A DNA stretch of 64,000 bases from assembly GCA_031769625.1 (NCBI GenBank), contig JAUIMM010000213.1, forward strand, positions 3,527,001 to 3,591,000, read 5' to 3'. Both the position numbers and the translations under genes were made by a program. Below, one piece after another: positions 33,013-45,252 of this stretch. The DNA comes from Taudactylus pleione. Taxonomy: Eukaryota > Chordata > Amphibia > Anura > Myobatrachidae. Every line of letters starts with the position of its first letter. Within the stretch, counting starts at the first letter, position 1. Below the pieces are notes generated by a model that saw nothing but the letters and a program-made list of their open reading frames with translations, made no database searches and was not told the DNA's origin.

Positions 33013-34271
33013 TACCCTAAGAAGATTTTTACTCAGCATAAAAACAACAAATAAGCATTTCAAACATCAGAGCATTTTTTCTGCTGAAAGGAAATCAGTA
33101 CCTGAAAACTTCTCCACAGTATCTAAGCAGATCTCAGCAGAAAAATGCAAGGCAGAGGTTTCCTGGCAAACTTTAGCCTGGGCGAGCTCTTACCCTGTAC
33201 TGTCCCGTGAGCTTAATTCATAATTAAAAGGTGGTTTTAGGTATATTACACACACGGGCGCCAAGAGAGTGGTGGGTACTAATTACCCAGGTTTGTTGGA
33301 GGAGCTCGGGTCCGCCACCCTCCTTCTTACCTGTCAGCTGCCCCTCTCCCCAGCTCAGCACACACTGCTGTGTGCTGGGGTGCAATGGGGCTAGGGAGGC
33401 TCCTCTGCCTGTGCGGGGGTGGGGGGAAGCATTCACACTGATCACTCCACCTCACCCCTGGATTTGCCCTCTGGCTTAGGGGCTCTCAGCATTCCCCTCT
33501 CCAGCATGCTTTGATTTTTTTTTTTACCTAAAGGGGGCGAGGCCATGCCTCCCACATATAGGTTATGCCCCCCGAAAATAACCGGAGCCCGAACTGGCTC
33601 TCTACGGGCCTGAATACACAGACTGATTTCTCAAAGAACAAAAATTCTTGTTCTTTGGGTGTTTTTCTTTATATTAATAGGGTTACTGCCAGTGATAACC
33701 CATGTTGGTCAACAGAAGAGAAGTGTTAATTTAGAAAAAAAATACTTTATTCTTTGAATAAAGCATTTCTTTGAATGCATTTTTGTTTATTTTTAATGTT
33801 TCCAAAAAATATTAATTATATAGGTGCCACTTTAGCTCACAGAGAACTGAAAACAGTGTTTCAATAGGAAGAAGCAGTGCTCCACTGATAAGCTATAGTG
33901 GCATCAATATTATTTTAGGGTTAGGAACTAATGGGGGACGGTTAGGTTTAGGCACCAAGGGGTTGCGGCCCTGCTCACGGGACCCGGCGCCCTGATAGGG
34001 TCTTTTTAGTGTGACTGCAGAAAAAATGTATATGGACAAATCTGTATAAAAACAGCTCTATTTCTTTGAGGAAAGCTACCACCCTTACTCTTGTTTTAGT
34101 GAGGCTGTTCTATCTTTAATTGGAGGAAAACAGGTCACATTAGACATTATTAAATTTTATGTATACATGCCACCATATTATACAGGGCTTAACAAAGAAT
34201 ATGTATTAATTCACATCAGTACTTGCCCCAGTGGAGCAGAGAGTCTAATGCACAGATGGTATTCACCCTCT

Positions 34272-34469
34272 GGGCAAAATTTACTTAGCAACGGGTTCTA
34301 AACCCTGGCGGTTTGGCTATCTGCAGATTTACTAAGGCCAAAGCATATTTTAGAATAGAACAGGGCTGTCATTTAGAAACCGCTGCTAAACTGCCACCAA
34401 ACCCCCAGTGTTTAGAACCCGCCACCAAACCACCGGGGTTTAGAATCCACCGTTTAGTAAATTTTGCCC
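34272..34469. mobile_element. MITE, GGGCAAAATTTACT ends, copy 2
   Basis: Counterpart of 23661-23858, same ends and TCT flanks. Confidence 0.75.
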
Positions 34470-35108
34470 TCTGAGTTGGTTCCTAGTGTAGGCTAGAGAG
34501 TAGTCAGGAAGCAGGGTTTGTTACATGGAGCAGACACATCAAAGCTAAAGGGAGCAAGCAGTGGGATGGTCAAAGTCACCTCGTGTGTTCAAACACAGGA
34601 ATCACCTAATATATCCAAGGGATTACACAAGGAGCATGTCCATAAGAAGCTGAGTAATGTACGTCATAAGCATAAGCAAACAGAAATGCTGAGTGAAGCT
34701 AAATACCATGGCAACCATCACTTGCAACAAGCCAGTTTATTTAGGCACATGGTTTAAAACTTACCAGCAGTCACTTCCTGTGAAAAACACATAAGAGATG
34801 GGGAGTATTTGCCTTTCAAAATTTCTCCTGTAATGCCTCACAATCCGCTATGTCTAGAGTGCATCGTGTGGTTGTAGTCTGAACTCCAGTTTCGCACAAA
34901 CATATCTCATAGATGCCCAGACACAGTGCTTGTGGTATTTACTGTGTGGTCTGATATACCCCCAGTTGGAACTACTTGCACAGGTCACTGCATGTGTTGT
35001 CCTGGGCTCTGGCAGATCACATTCTCTGTCCTCACTCTGGAGCTTGTACAAAACAGAGATAATAAGAGAACCTGAGCAGCCAGAGGAAAAAACTGCACAG
35101 TGACCAGA

Positions 35109-35145
35109 ACGGGGATGATAAGAGCAGTGCTCTTATCATCCCCGT
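35109..35145. repeat. Perfect 37-nt hairpin, copy 2
   Basis: Counterpart of 24498-24534, unchanged. Confidence 0.9.
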
Positions 35146-35248
35146 GATTTGTCCTACAGAGATGTATAAGAGATTTGTCCTACATATAACCCATTTATTT
35201 TATACAAGCTAATTAATTGTATAGTTACTGCGCAAGGTGAATAATTAA

Positions 35249-36149
35249 TTGCTCAATTTCTTTACAAAAATTATAATATTAAGATGGAATTGTGCTGGGG
35301 ATGAAGATTTTAATAACCAAATGGAGGAAATTATGACACGTTTTAGAAGAAGGGGTTACCCAGAATATGACCTTGAAAATGCCAAACAATATGGCAAATC
35401 TATTAACAGAAGATATCTTATTAATAAACAAGATATGAGAATAACAGCAGATTACCTAAAGAAAAATAAAACTTAAAGTGTGACTTTTGTCTCTAGATAC
35501 AATGCAAAATCAAATAGGATTAAGAGAATTATATAAAATAATTTTCCAATTTTGTTACAGGACCCTATATTAAAAGATTGTATTTAGGAGAAACGTAGAA
35601 TTACTTTTAAAAAGAACACAAACCTAAAAAATTTATTAGCGCCGAGTGAATTAAAAACAGAAAGATCAGATCCGAGAAATACTTGGTTACCATCTAAGCC
35701 TATAGGGAACTATCGGTGTAATAAATTAATCTGTTTAACATGTAAATATATGCTTAATAAAATGTGTAATGTGGTTTCTACTGTGAATGGAACAGTTTTT
35801 CCAATTAAACAATTTATGAATTGTGAATCCATACACTGTACTTCAATGTCCATGCTCCTTACAGTACGTGGGGAGGACCACTAGGTCCATAAAAAGTAGA
35901 TTTAGTGAGCACCGACGGAATATTATCAACAAAGTACATACACACAATGTATCACATCATTTCTCTCAACATCATAATAGTGACCCTAAAGGTCTGACGA
36001 TTGTAGCAGTGGAACATTTTGGAAAGACAAAAAGGGGTGGAAATAGGTTTCGCCAATTATGTATAGGAGAGGCAGCGTGGATTTTCAAATTGGATACCCT
36101 CAGTCCAAATGGGTTAAAAGAAGCACTTGACTATATGTCATTAGATTAA
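35249..36149 (+). pseudogene. PLE C-terminal region with GIY-YIG endonuclease, copy 2
   Basis: Counterpart of 24638-25538, with a single visible amino acid difference: an Arg in the SRHF segment of copy 1 is His here (G to A at 35956). The same frameshifts disrupt the linker, so both copies were already dead when duplicated. Confidence 0.85.
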
Positions 36150-36803
36150 ACTGATGAAGAATGATCAGTTATTTGTTTTTCCTTTCATTTTGTCTCCAAT
36201 ACCTCATCCCCTCCCCTCCATCTTTCTCCCTCCTGGGCACTATGGTTGGTCCTGTCCTGGTGCGAGGGACTTCGGTCGCCGCATTTGGACAGAGGCAGCC
36301 TTGTGCATCAGGAGGTGAAGACTAAAATATGGGATGTATTCCCTAAATTATAGGTAGCAGAACATCACATCCAGCTAGCCCATTACATATTAAAATCTAC
36401 AGTAGGTTGTGAGACGCAGAGAAGGTAAGCGGATGGTTTCTGCATGTGTGGTTCCCACTGTGAAGCATTTATATATATAAATAACCATGCCCTGTAGACT
36501 AGGTTAAGGACCCTTGCAGGATTATAGAAATATATACAAATAATGTTGTGACATATGAGTTTTCATTCTCATTTTTGGACTCTTTTATATAATTCTTGCT
36601 TATGTGCATTTTTTACAAGCTTATATTGCCCTATATAGGGTTAATTTAATAGTATGGTGCAAAGAATTGTGTAGTCATACTGATAAACATCTTGTTATAG
36701 ACTTCTGTCATATGCATAAAGGTATAGATTTATTTTAATGAGCACGGGAGGCTTATTTTGTCTAATTACAATTTATTATGTATTAAATAGTGAGGAAGAT
36801 AAT

Positions 36804-37229
36804 GGATTATTGAGTCTCCCATATCCAAATATTCCGAAATACGGAATATTTTTAGCATGACTGAGATAGTGAAACCTTTGATTTTTGATGGTTCAATGTA
36901 CACAAACTTTGTTTAAGGCACAAAATTATTAAAAAATAAAGTATAAAATTACCTATAGGCTGTGTGTATAATTTGTATATGACATATAAATGAATTTCAT
37001 GTGTCTACACAAACTTTGTTTGAGCCACAAAATTATTGAAAATATTGTATAAAATGACCTTCAGGCTGTGTGTATGAAGTGTATATGAATCATAAATGCA
37101 TTCTGTGTTTAGATTGGGCCCTATTCCTAAGACATTTCAATATAGTGTGCAATTATCCAAAATACGGAATATTCCGATATCCAAAATACCCTTGGTCCCA
37201 AGCATTTTGGATATGGGAGACTCAGCCTG
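36804..37229. mobile_element. CAGGTTGAG TIR element, second insertion, copy 2
   Basis: Counterpart of 26193-26618. Confidence 0.8.
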
Positions 37230-37450
37230 TAGTAGCATTATTATTAGTATTATAATTACTTTATATATTTTTTTTTATATATTTTATACAGTTAATATGT
37301 ATTGGTGGATTTAAAGGAAAGTATAAAGAAGATCTGTACAGTTTATACACAAGTATATATGCGATATGCAATCCACATCCCTATTTAAGCAGAAAAAACT
37401 AAAGGGATAGACAGAACCCAGATGTAATTAATTAATCCAATAATCAAGAA

Positions 37451-37611
37451 AAACCTGGAGGTATATAAGGAGACAAACGGAACTGTGTCTCCAGTCTTGA
37501 AAAAGGTCCTGACACATTACGGGATCAAACGTGTTGACTTTATTCCCTCCAGAAATCCTGAATAGATGCCTGTCTAAGTGGTCTGCATGTTGCGAGTCTG
37601 ATGTGGATCAA
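37451..37611 (+). promoter_or_regulatory. PLE leader-like segment with TATA box, copy 2
   Basis: Counterpart of 26840-27000: TATATAAGGAGAC followed by the degraded hammerhead-like order. Confidence 0.4.
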
Positions 37612-37974
37612 AGATCGCTATATTGCTGGAGGAGTTGGAGAACTTAATGCCCAGCAAGCCCTGTCACGTCAGCTGCACTTAGCGGCAGTTGCTGCTCACA
37701 TGCAAGCCGACTTGCAACCTTTGCATTTCAGGCCGGACTATCGCATGATATGACCTTCCATACCGTATGTATACTTAAATAAGTGTGGCCACGCGGACTC
37801 TGTTTACTAAAGTTGCATCGCTAGTCGGTCAGTGAATGTGAGGTATTTATATAAGAAGGACGCTGTATGATTTTTTGAAACTGGGATGCCAGTTTCTCTT
37901 TTTTACTTGTAATACTCGCTTGCAGAAGCAAGACTATTGAATGAATTAATCTATTACTTGCACAAAGACACTTA

Positions 37975-38522
37975 GGGCCTGATTCAGACCCACTCGCGAG
38001 CGGCTGTCCGCTTGCAAGTGGGTCGATGGTCTGCACTGAGCATGCGCACGACGGAGGAGCTCCGTCGTGCGCATGCGCCAGACGCGACGAGCGAAGGACT
38101 TTCCTTCGCTCGTTGTGTCTGATCAAAGGGGGCGTGCTGTCGATGTTGATTGACAGCACGCCCCCTTTGGTGGGCGTGCCGGGGGCGTGCCTCCCTGACG
38201 GGGGCGTTCCCAAGGGAACGCCTACCGTCAGAAGCCGGCCCACTGACATCACTAGTGATGTCAGTGGGAGTGATTTTGGCTCTGATAGAGCCAAAATCAC
38301 TCCGGGCCTTGCAGTTGAAAACCTCAACCGCAGGCTTCGGCTCGCAGTTTCGATGGTCGCGATGGTCAAGACCATCGCGGCCATCAAACTGCACGCTCGT
38401 ATAGGCTGTGGGTGGTGACCCACAGCTATACGAGCGTCCAGGAGGACGCTCCATTTTTATGGAGGGCGGCCCTCATTCAGAGCGTGTGCTCTGCTCAGAG
38501 CGTACGGCTTTGAATGAGGGCC
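37975..38522. mobile_element. Serial-hairpin Harbinger-type MITE, copy 2
   Basis: Counterpart of 27364-27911 with TTA on both sides. All hairpins are preserved. Confidence 0.88.
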
Positions 38523-38596
38523 TTAGTTTTCTGTTTTGATACTGATGTATCATATGAAAGTAACTGGAAATACAAGAATTATCTGCTATATGAAAG

Positions 38597-38632
<36 letters not shown>

Positions 38633-40071
38633 AATTGGATACATTTGTGTCAACCTTGCAGTTTTATATATTTTATTGTTGTTTTCTTTTATATGCTAGT
38701 AATGTTAATAAAACCAAGATTTGTATGATAACAACAGCCTTCTGTGCACTATAGCAGAGAGCAGACAGCTATTTTTGTAAAGAAATTGAGCAATTAGTCA
38801 TTCACCTTGCGCAGCAACTATACAATTAATTAGCTTGTTTAAAAGGTTTTTTTCTTTGGGCCTAACTAGACCAATGTTGTTACTTGATAGCAGATGATAT
38901 ACATATATATATAACAAATTAGTATTTAGCTTTCTGTTCCAATTAAGCGCCAGGTATTGTAGATTAAATACTCCATTGTCACTATTTATTTTTTTCTACA
39001 GATAACCCAAGCTGATACCATGTTCTTCGGGCTCCTCTATGATGGGAATCTCTACAATAAAATACTGTGGTTTCTAATATAGAGCATAGTCCTCTCCTTT
39101 GTTGAACTTATGTGTAGACAAATCAAAATGCTGACAATGCCTCTCTTTTTTTCACATTTTACTGACTGAGTAGCAATGTTTAAGGTGCATTGTTTACCAA
39201 AGAATATATTCTATTTCATGGAAGCATTGATCTGGCATGTTAAAACATGTAGATATGCATGATCTTGATAGCCAGCATGCTCCAGATAGTATGTACCCTC
39301 TCCCCATGTGTTCACTTCTTGAGCAAAATGTGCAAAATGGAGGCTATCCATCTGCTTAATGGTCTTTCACCACTTGACTTTGGTAGTAATTGGGAAATAG
39401 AAAACTAGAACAATTTGCTGGTATTCTTTTATTATAAATGGTCATTCTCTTGGGAGATCACATTTTGATGAAATATGAATGTGTAGTACTCTTTATTGGT
39501 TCAATGGGAGAAAGATATTTGGTCCAGCAGGAGGAACATCATGACAAGGATTGCCTGGAATGCCAGTCCAGCAAGGAAGTATGCAATTGGAGCCACTGAT
39601 TTAGTCAGTGGGCCTCATTATTTTTTATTTTAGTCAATGTTTTAGTCATAATTTTTGCAAACAGTTTAATGATGCTGTAATGGATTATGCTGAAGAACTT
39701 TTCTCTAAAATTCCATTGAGAACTTGAAGTCAGCATGCTGTAACTATGTGTTTAGTAATCCTAGGCTCAGTAGGCTGACTTACCGTAGTACTCCTCCCAT
39801 ATATCATATACAAATTAATGCCTTAAGTTTATTAGAACAAGCGCAATACACAATCATATTTCCTTCACAGGTCATATTTATTTTCTGCAAATATCTGGAA
39901 CACAAACATGTTCTTTAAAAAAAAAAATAACTCTACTTCAAAAATAGAAAGTAGTGTATGTACACATTATGATAAAACTGCATAAATGACCGTATTAAAA
40001 AATACAAACTGACTGATTACAGCCGAATTGCTGAACCTGCAAATAAGGGAAATCAGTGTAATGTTGCATAA

Positions 40072-40384
40072 ACACGGTCAGATTTCCCTGGTCGATTTGA
40101 ATGAGAACGATAACTATATCGATATATCGTTATCGTTCAAATCGACCAGTTTCTGGCCCCTTCAAACGATGGTTGATATCGATCATTGCCTGTGCATGCA
40201 GGCCAACTTGGTCGATATCGACCAGGTTAGCCTGTTTACTGTAGGGACCCGAGATTGTTGATCGCGGGTCGTTATAGTATTTGGGGGTTTGATGCATGTG
40301 TTGGATGTTCGATATCGAACATCCAACACATGCAGGACGATCAGATAACGATCGTTATCTGATCGTCTCCAAGTCTGACCGTGT
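40072..40384. mobile_element. Palindrome-rich MITE, copy 2
   Basis: Counterpart of 29465-29777. The 42-bp and 32-bp perfect palindromes are retained without change. Confidence 0.85.
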
Positions 40385-40546
40385 GTACCCTCCATAATAA
40401 AATGTAGCTAATCTGTGATTTTCCTGACCTACAGTTTACACAATACAGTTTACTTGTCTCGGTTTTATTTCAGAAAAGCACATCTCTTCAGGATGACCCT
40501 TGCCCTGTTGTGATGGGCCCTTGTCTATAACACTAAACACTCACTA

Positions 40547-41877
40547 ACAAAAGCCTGTCACACAGGCACTGCAAGTATATTTATGGCCAGAGGCTTCAAA
40601 CTCGCATATGCTACTGAGTTCTGTGCTAACCAAAAGTTCATTCCACACTCAAAATCTGAGATCTTCTGAGATGAAAGCTCATCTTTGTATTTTCTTATCT
40701 CCTGTTGAGTACTGGCCTTGGGTGGATTTGACAGTGAAGATGCCGACTTGGTGAACAAAAACCTAAATTGTGGTCGCTTTAATCTTAATGAGGACACCTC
40801 TTCAACATCATCCTTCATTGATGAATCCCTATCATCTTTATTCAACTCATCCTCCCTCTGTGTTGTTGATGTGGATGCATTGAGGACAAATTTTTCTGCT
40901 TCATCCAAAAGTTCATCGATTCCATCATCTGTGTTTTCAAGGTGTGCATCTTCAGCAATTGTTGACCCAACAGAAAGCAAGCTTAGTTGCCTCATTGGGG
41001 AATAGGAAGCAGCTGAAGCATTGTTCCAGGTTAACTGTCATTTTGTCTGCCAGTCCTCGCAGGTCTCTATGAGCTGATACCAAAGAGAACTGGGAGAGAT
41101 GAGTATTGAAGTCCAGCATGGCTGACACAATCAAAGTTTTTGTATGGTCAGCAAAGGGCAACAAGAGATCTCAGACAGCATTTAACCTCATTCACTCATT
41201 TGGCAGGAGACAATCTTAACCCATCTCATTTGCAACTTGAACCACAGAATCCTTCACCTGAAAAAGGCGCAAAACCATTTGAAATGTACTTGACCATCTT
41301 GTCACACAATCTTTAAATAGAGTAAGTCCGCAGAGCTGGCAAAGATTCTCTATTGCAACTGAACACCTTCAAAACTGTTCGACAACTGCTTTCACCTTTT
41401 CCAAGCAATGTGCAACAGAGACTTCTTTGTGGATCATGTTGACGACTAACTGTAATGTGTGAGCAAAACAGGGTGTCCACTCTATAATGTCTCCATACTG
41501 AGAAACAAACATAGGACTTCATTATTATTTTAATGAAAATATTTTTGAAAATGTATTTTTATTTTAAATTTAATAACTCTAATAGTATAACCTTGCCTCA
41601 TCATTTTCATGTTCTCCCTCTTTCTCCTCATCCTCTTTAGAGTCTGTAGAGCTTCGTTCCTCTTCTTCCAGTCTGAATGGAGCAACCATATTGCTGCCAT
41701 TTTCTGTGATCACTGTAAGAATCTTGATTTCTGGCATTCCCCACATTTCAGTGCACTGGTCAACACAAGCGTTGATGTAATGAGCAGTATGTGGATGGGA
41801 GATCTCTTCGAGACTGAGTAATATGTGTTCCGGTTGGTTCTGCACAGTGCAAAAGTAACATGCACTTACTGCATAGC
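40547..41877 (-). pseudogene. hAT transposase, C-terminal two thirds, copy 2
   Basis: Same motifs as 29940-31270 (TENGSNMV near 41700, CFAHTLQLVVN, TRWSSTFQM, FWLAQNS). Unlike copy 1 it is still next to its upstream half, which resumes beyond the Harbinger MITE at 42412 and ends with a BED finger at 44103. This is the original arrangement of the transposase gene. Confidence 0.85.
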
Positions 41878-41894
41878 AAGGTAGGAAGCAATAA

Positions 41895-42406
41895 GGGCCT
41901 GATTCAGACCCGGTCGCAAATGCTGAGTGCTCGCAACCGGGTCGATGTTTGCCCACTTGGGGCATGCGCACGACGGAACTGGCTCTGTCGTGCGCATGCG
42001 CGAAACCCGGCTAGCTCCATCGCTCCAGGTTTTGCACCAAACGGGGCGAGCTGTCAATGGTGATTGACAGCTCGCCCCGTTTGGTAGGCGGGCAGGGGGG
42101 GTGTCCTGCCATTTGGGGGTGGCCCCACTGACCTCACCATTGATGTCAGTGGGAGAACTTCCGGCTCTATTAGAGCCAGAAGCTCTCTGGGGCTTGCGGC
42201 CACGAGACCCTACCACAAGGGTCTCGTCGCAAGCCTGATGGTCGCGATGGTCTTGACCATTGCGACCATCAACCTGGCCACTTGCAATAGCTGTGGGTGG
42301 TTACCCACAGCTATGAGAGCAGCCAGGAGGACGAACAAAAAAAAAAAAAAAAAGCCCTCATTCAGAGCGAGCACTCGTTCAGAGCGTCCGTCTCTGAACC
42401 AGGCCC
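41895..42406. mobile_element. Serial-hairpin Harbinger-type MITE B inserted in the hAT gene
   Basis: GGGCCTGATTCAGACCC on the left and GAACCAGGCCC on the right, with TAA on both sides (41892-41894, 42407-42409). It shares the hairpin order of 27364-27911: the GCATGCGCACGAC stem near 41962-42000, the GGGGCGAGCTGTC stem at 42038-42083, the CACTGAC stem near 42124-42154, the GGCTCT/AGAGCC stem near 42160-42185, the GATGGTCGCGATGGTC stem at 42237-42270 and the AGCTGTGGGT stem near 42290-42314. A 19-A run interrupts the right end near 42337. Confidence 0.85.
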
Positions 42407-42411
42407 TAAGT

Positions 42412-42790
42412 CCATTGGTTGTCCATATGTCGAGACCAATCGTTATTTTTCATGCAGTGGCCTCTCATCTTTAAATTTATTTCTTTCATCCTTAAAAATG
42501 CTCTCAATTAGGTTGTTTAGTTTGGTTTTCTTGGGGATGGTCAGTCTCCTGTCAACCACCTTCATCATTTTAATTAAGTCTTTATCTTCCACTGTCCGGG
42601 CTGGCAGACCAGTATAGTACGACCTATCTACAAGACTAGAGCTCTCTCTATAGTTTGTTCTTTTGCATCTGGATGGTACTTTGAAGCCAAAGCGATCACA
42701 TTCGGAAGACTTGCCTGTTGTTTCTCACTTTGTCTGCCAGTTTTTTGTACAGCAATAGTCTCCGGAATCTGAAGAATTAAAAAAAGTGTT
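42412..42790 (-). pseudogene. hAT transposase, central N-terminal segment
   Basis: Minus strand, shifting frames: IPETIAVQKTGRQSEKQQAS, LPNVIALASKYHPDAKEQTI, then pieces reading VDRRLTIPKKTKLNNLIE-like sequence and a KFKDERPL-like segment. These fit the region between the BED finger and the catalytic core of hAT (ZBED-like) transposases. It continues in orientation with 41877-40547 once the MITE is removed. Confidence 0.7.
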
Positions 42791-42854
42791 TTATATTATC
42801 TGTACAGCCTATTAAATTACCTCATATTCATAATCAGTCTATGTGGACAATGTT

Positions 42855-43385
42855 CCTCCCCAGATTTGTTACCATCTGTATTGGTCCGTCACTGAATGCC
42901 TTTTTGTCATTTCATCTTGGATGTCATCGGTCAATAGCAGTTACCAACCTGATATATTTTCAATCAACACCACAAGCTGGCTGCCTCAGTGGTGTCATCC
43001 TTGACTCATGAACGTTTTGTTACCCACATTCAATCTGTCTCGATTCAAAATCATGTTACATGCATCTAAAAAACATATCTAAAATACGGCCATATCTTAC
43101 ACAAGACAGTGCAAAACTCTGATCCATGCACAATAAGACTCTCCTAGTCTCCAAACCTTCAAGCATTCCCTAAAAAAATCACCTCTTCAGGCTACCTCTT
43201 TAGGCAAGCTTATCAAATTCTGGAACCACCCACATAACCTTCATAAGCTTTCCTGTCTAACTATTACATTCCCTACACAGTCCACACATAACCTCACATA
43301 CTGTATTTTCGATTATTCACTTCCTCATCCTCCTGACCCCTGGCCAACATTGCTGTTTGACTAGTTCATACTGCCCACCTTTGCC
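42855..43385 (+). mobile_element. LINE 3' region (same family as 20085), plus strand
   Basis: Words TATTGGTCCGTCACTGAATG, CATCTTGGATGTCATC, AAGCATTCCCTAAAAAAATC, ACCTCTTCAGGCTACC and CAGTCCACACATAACCTCAC match the reverse complement of 20370-21150. This is the RT end and 3' region of the same L2/Rex-like LINE, heavily diverged, 5'-truncated, and lying inside the hAT gene remains. Confidence 0.75.
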
Positions 43386-43439
43386 AATATGACAGTTTTC
43401 CTTGGACAATGTTATGTTATTATATTTACTGTAGTAGAC

Positions 43440-43890
43440 ACTGAAGGGAGATCCTGGCATGCAGGATGCCTACGGTCTAAATACCGGCGCCAAAATCCTG
43501 ACAGGTCGGGATCCCGGCACCAGTATGCCGACCGTCGGCATCCCGAAGGTAATTATCGGGGTGTTAGAGGGAGGTTATGGTGCGGAGTGTGGGCTAGGCA
43601 CTAGGGGGAGGGTTAGGCTGCGGGGAGGGGGAGGTTAGGTTTAGGCACTGGCGGGGTGTTAGGTTTAGGCACTGGGGGGGGTGTTAGGTTTAGGCACCGG
43701 GGAGGAGGTGTTAGGTTTAGGGTGCAGGGAGGGGGAGATTAGGCTTAGGCACTAGGGGGAGGTTATGGTAGGGGTTAGGAAAATACTTATTGTTCATTCC
43801 TATGGGTGTCGGGATTCTGGCTGTCAGGATACCGCTATCGGTATTCTGACCAGCAGCATCCCGACAGCCGGGATTTCATACCCAACCCAC
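43440..43890. mobile_element. Telomere-like-core element in the hAT gene
   Basis: The left flank has CCGGCGCC, GTCGGGATCCCGGC and CCGACCGTCGGCATCCCGA words. The core (43555-43770) is a tandem of about 22-bp GGTTAGGTTTAGGCACTGGG units. The right flank has GTCGGGATTCTGGCTGTC and GCCGGGATTTCATACCCAAC. The two flanks are loosely inverted. Confidence 0.75.
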
Positions 43891-44103
43891 TGCAAAAGGG
43901 CATGTCTTCATGTGTCTCTTCAAATTTGTAGTGTTTTTTCCAGCCATCTTAAATCCGCACAGCACGCCATCCTCATTGGAAATGATACACTGCGTCTTTC
44001 TTTCAGTTTGACAATAACTGAAGTGTGTCCATAAATCATCTCTCCATTTCCTTCCCACTGTCAGTGCTGCAGGCGAAGTTGAAGAACTTTCATCATTCAA
44101 CAA
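43876..44103 (-). pseudogene. BED zinc finger of the hAT transposase
   Basis: The minus frame RKWRDDLWTHFSYC, then TQCIISNEDGVLC and GKNTTNLKRHMKTCP shows the BED-finger order: aromatic W..HF, a Cys pair region, and a closing H after a GK.T.NLKRH helix. BED fingers sit at the N-terminus of hAT transposases and bind the element ends. The N-terminal Met and about 20 preceding residues are open. It is cut off from the rest by the telomere-like element and the LINE fragment. Confidence 0.8.
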
Positions 44104-44515
44104 TATTTGTAATTTATGTTAAGCTCTGTCAGTGACCAGGTTGTTTGCGTCATCTAGTCTCAAGTTTCCAACACTCTAAAATAAATCACATAATAAACAT
44201 GCTAATGGTTAGGGTGGATGATTTATGACAAACAAAACAGAGTATGTGAAATCAAAAATAACAATTTATTGAGTGGTCACTCACTGTCACAATGTGCCCA
44301 ACATGCACTAAAACATGAGAATTATATGTAAATGTATTAAAAACCAGTATTAGGCATGTTAGGGTCTGGGACCCACCTGATGAGGTCACCCACCCTGACG
44401 TGGGCCTGCATTTTTGGCCAAACATGTGCTAAGAGAACCAAACTTCAATTTTACTCCATGTTAAATTGTAGTAGAGTTTGATATAAGACTTGTATCAGTA
44501 CTCTTAGTGCTTAGA
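44104..44515. other. No gene; weak hammerhead-like motif at 44377-44432
   Basis: AT-rich. At 44377 the word CTGATGA is followed by GGTC, then GGCC and AAAC at 44416-44423, the spacing of a hammerhead core with a long helix II, but G12 is missing and helix I is poor. Confidence 0.25.
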
Positions 44516-45096
44516 GGGCCTGATTCAGAGCCGCTCGCTCCGAGCGATGTTCGCACATCTGCGCATGCGTATGGGTCGTAATGCGCATGCGCCAACCAGT
44601 CATTGTGGTCGGAAATCGTGCGCTCGCAAAACAGCGAGGGCCTGCTAATTTGAGTGACAGAATGAGGCGTTTGTGGGTGGTAACAGGGGAAGGTGCTTGA
44701 AAACGGGGAGTGGAGATCCGAACACAGGCGTGCCAAACGGTCAAAACGGGCGTTTAATGGGTGTGCATAATTAACAAAGCAGCGTCATCGACCACGTCAC
44801 TTGGTTGTCTTTTAGCCTGAACTGTTCGCAGTGATTGCGGGAAGTAAAACCTACCACAAGCACTGTGAGCAGTTCAGACGCCTTTCGATGTACTCGATTA
44901 ATCTAATAAATAGCGGAGATGACGTATGATGCGAACGGCCAGGGGGCGTCTTTATAAAATAGCGAGCGCATGTTTCGTTCGCTCGCTCAGACATAGAGAC
45001 GTCAACAGACCGCAATGAGCGAGCGCTCAATTTAAATAGCCGGCCCCTTTTTCTGAACGACCGTTCGCAAATAGCGTCCGGCTCTGAATCAGGCCC
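44516..45096. mobile_element. Harbinger-like MITE, GGGCCTGATTCAGAGCC ends
   Basis: GGGCCTGATTCAGAGCC and GGCTCTGAATCAGGCCC are perfect 17-bp inverted ends. Flanking trinucleotides AGA and TGA are not identical, so the target duplication has decayed or was never made. The interior shares GTTTGTGGGTGGTAACAGGG with 4845-5447. Confidence 0.8.
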
Positions 45097-45208
45097 TGAG
45101 TGTGACTGTGGCTGCACCTGCATTTCCTGCACTTTCTTCCTGTGTGCAATTACAAGTCTTAGCAAGCCAGCAGTGGCACCTCTTATGTTTAAAATTAGGG
45201 TACACAGC

Positions 45209-45210
<2 letters not shown>

Positions 45211-45248
<38 letters not shown>
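45211..45248. repeat. (TA)n microsatellite at the Tc1 insertion site
   Basis: TA run directly adjoining the Tc1 left end; a TA run is a ready target for a TA-specific transposase. Confidence 0.9.

Positions 45249-45252
<4 letters not shown>

Larger units (their letters stand above)
31271..41877 (+). repeat. Tandem duplication unit, copy 2 (10,607 bp)
   Basis: Second copy of 20661-31270 in direct orientation with no spacer. The right breakpoint (41877) is in the hAT transposase, 17 bp before a Harbinger MITE target site. Differences from copy 1 are limited to a few substitutions, one T in a homopolymer and 4 bp of TA repeat. Confidence 0.97.

Noticed and set aside
31271..41877. Independent insertion of the same elements rather than duplication
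   Set aside because: Unique sequence between elements is also identical at constant offset, which only duplication (or an assembly copy) explains.
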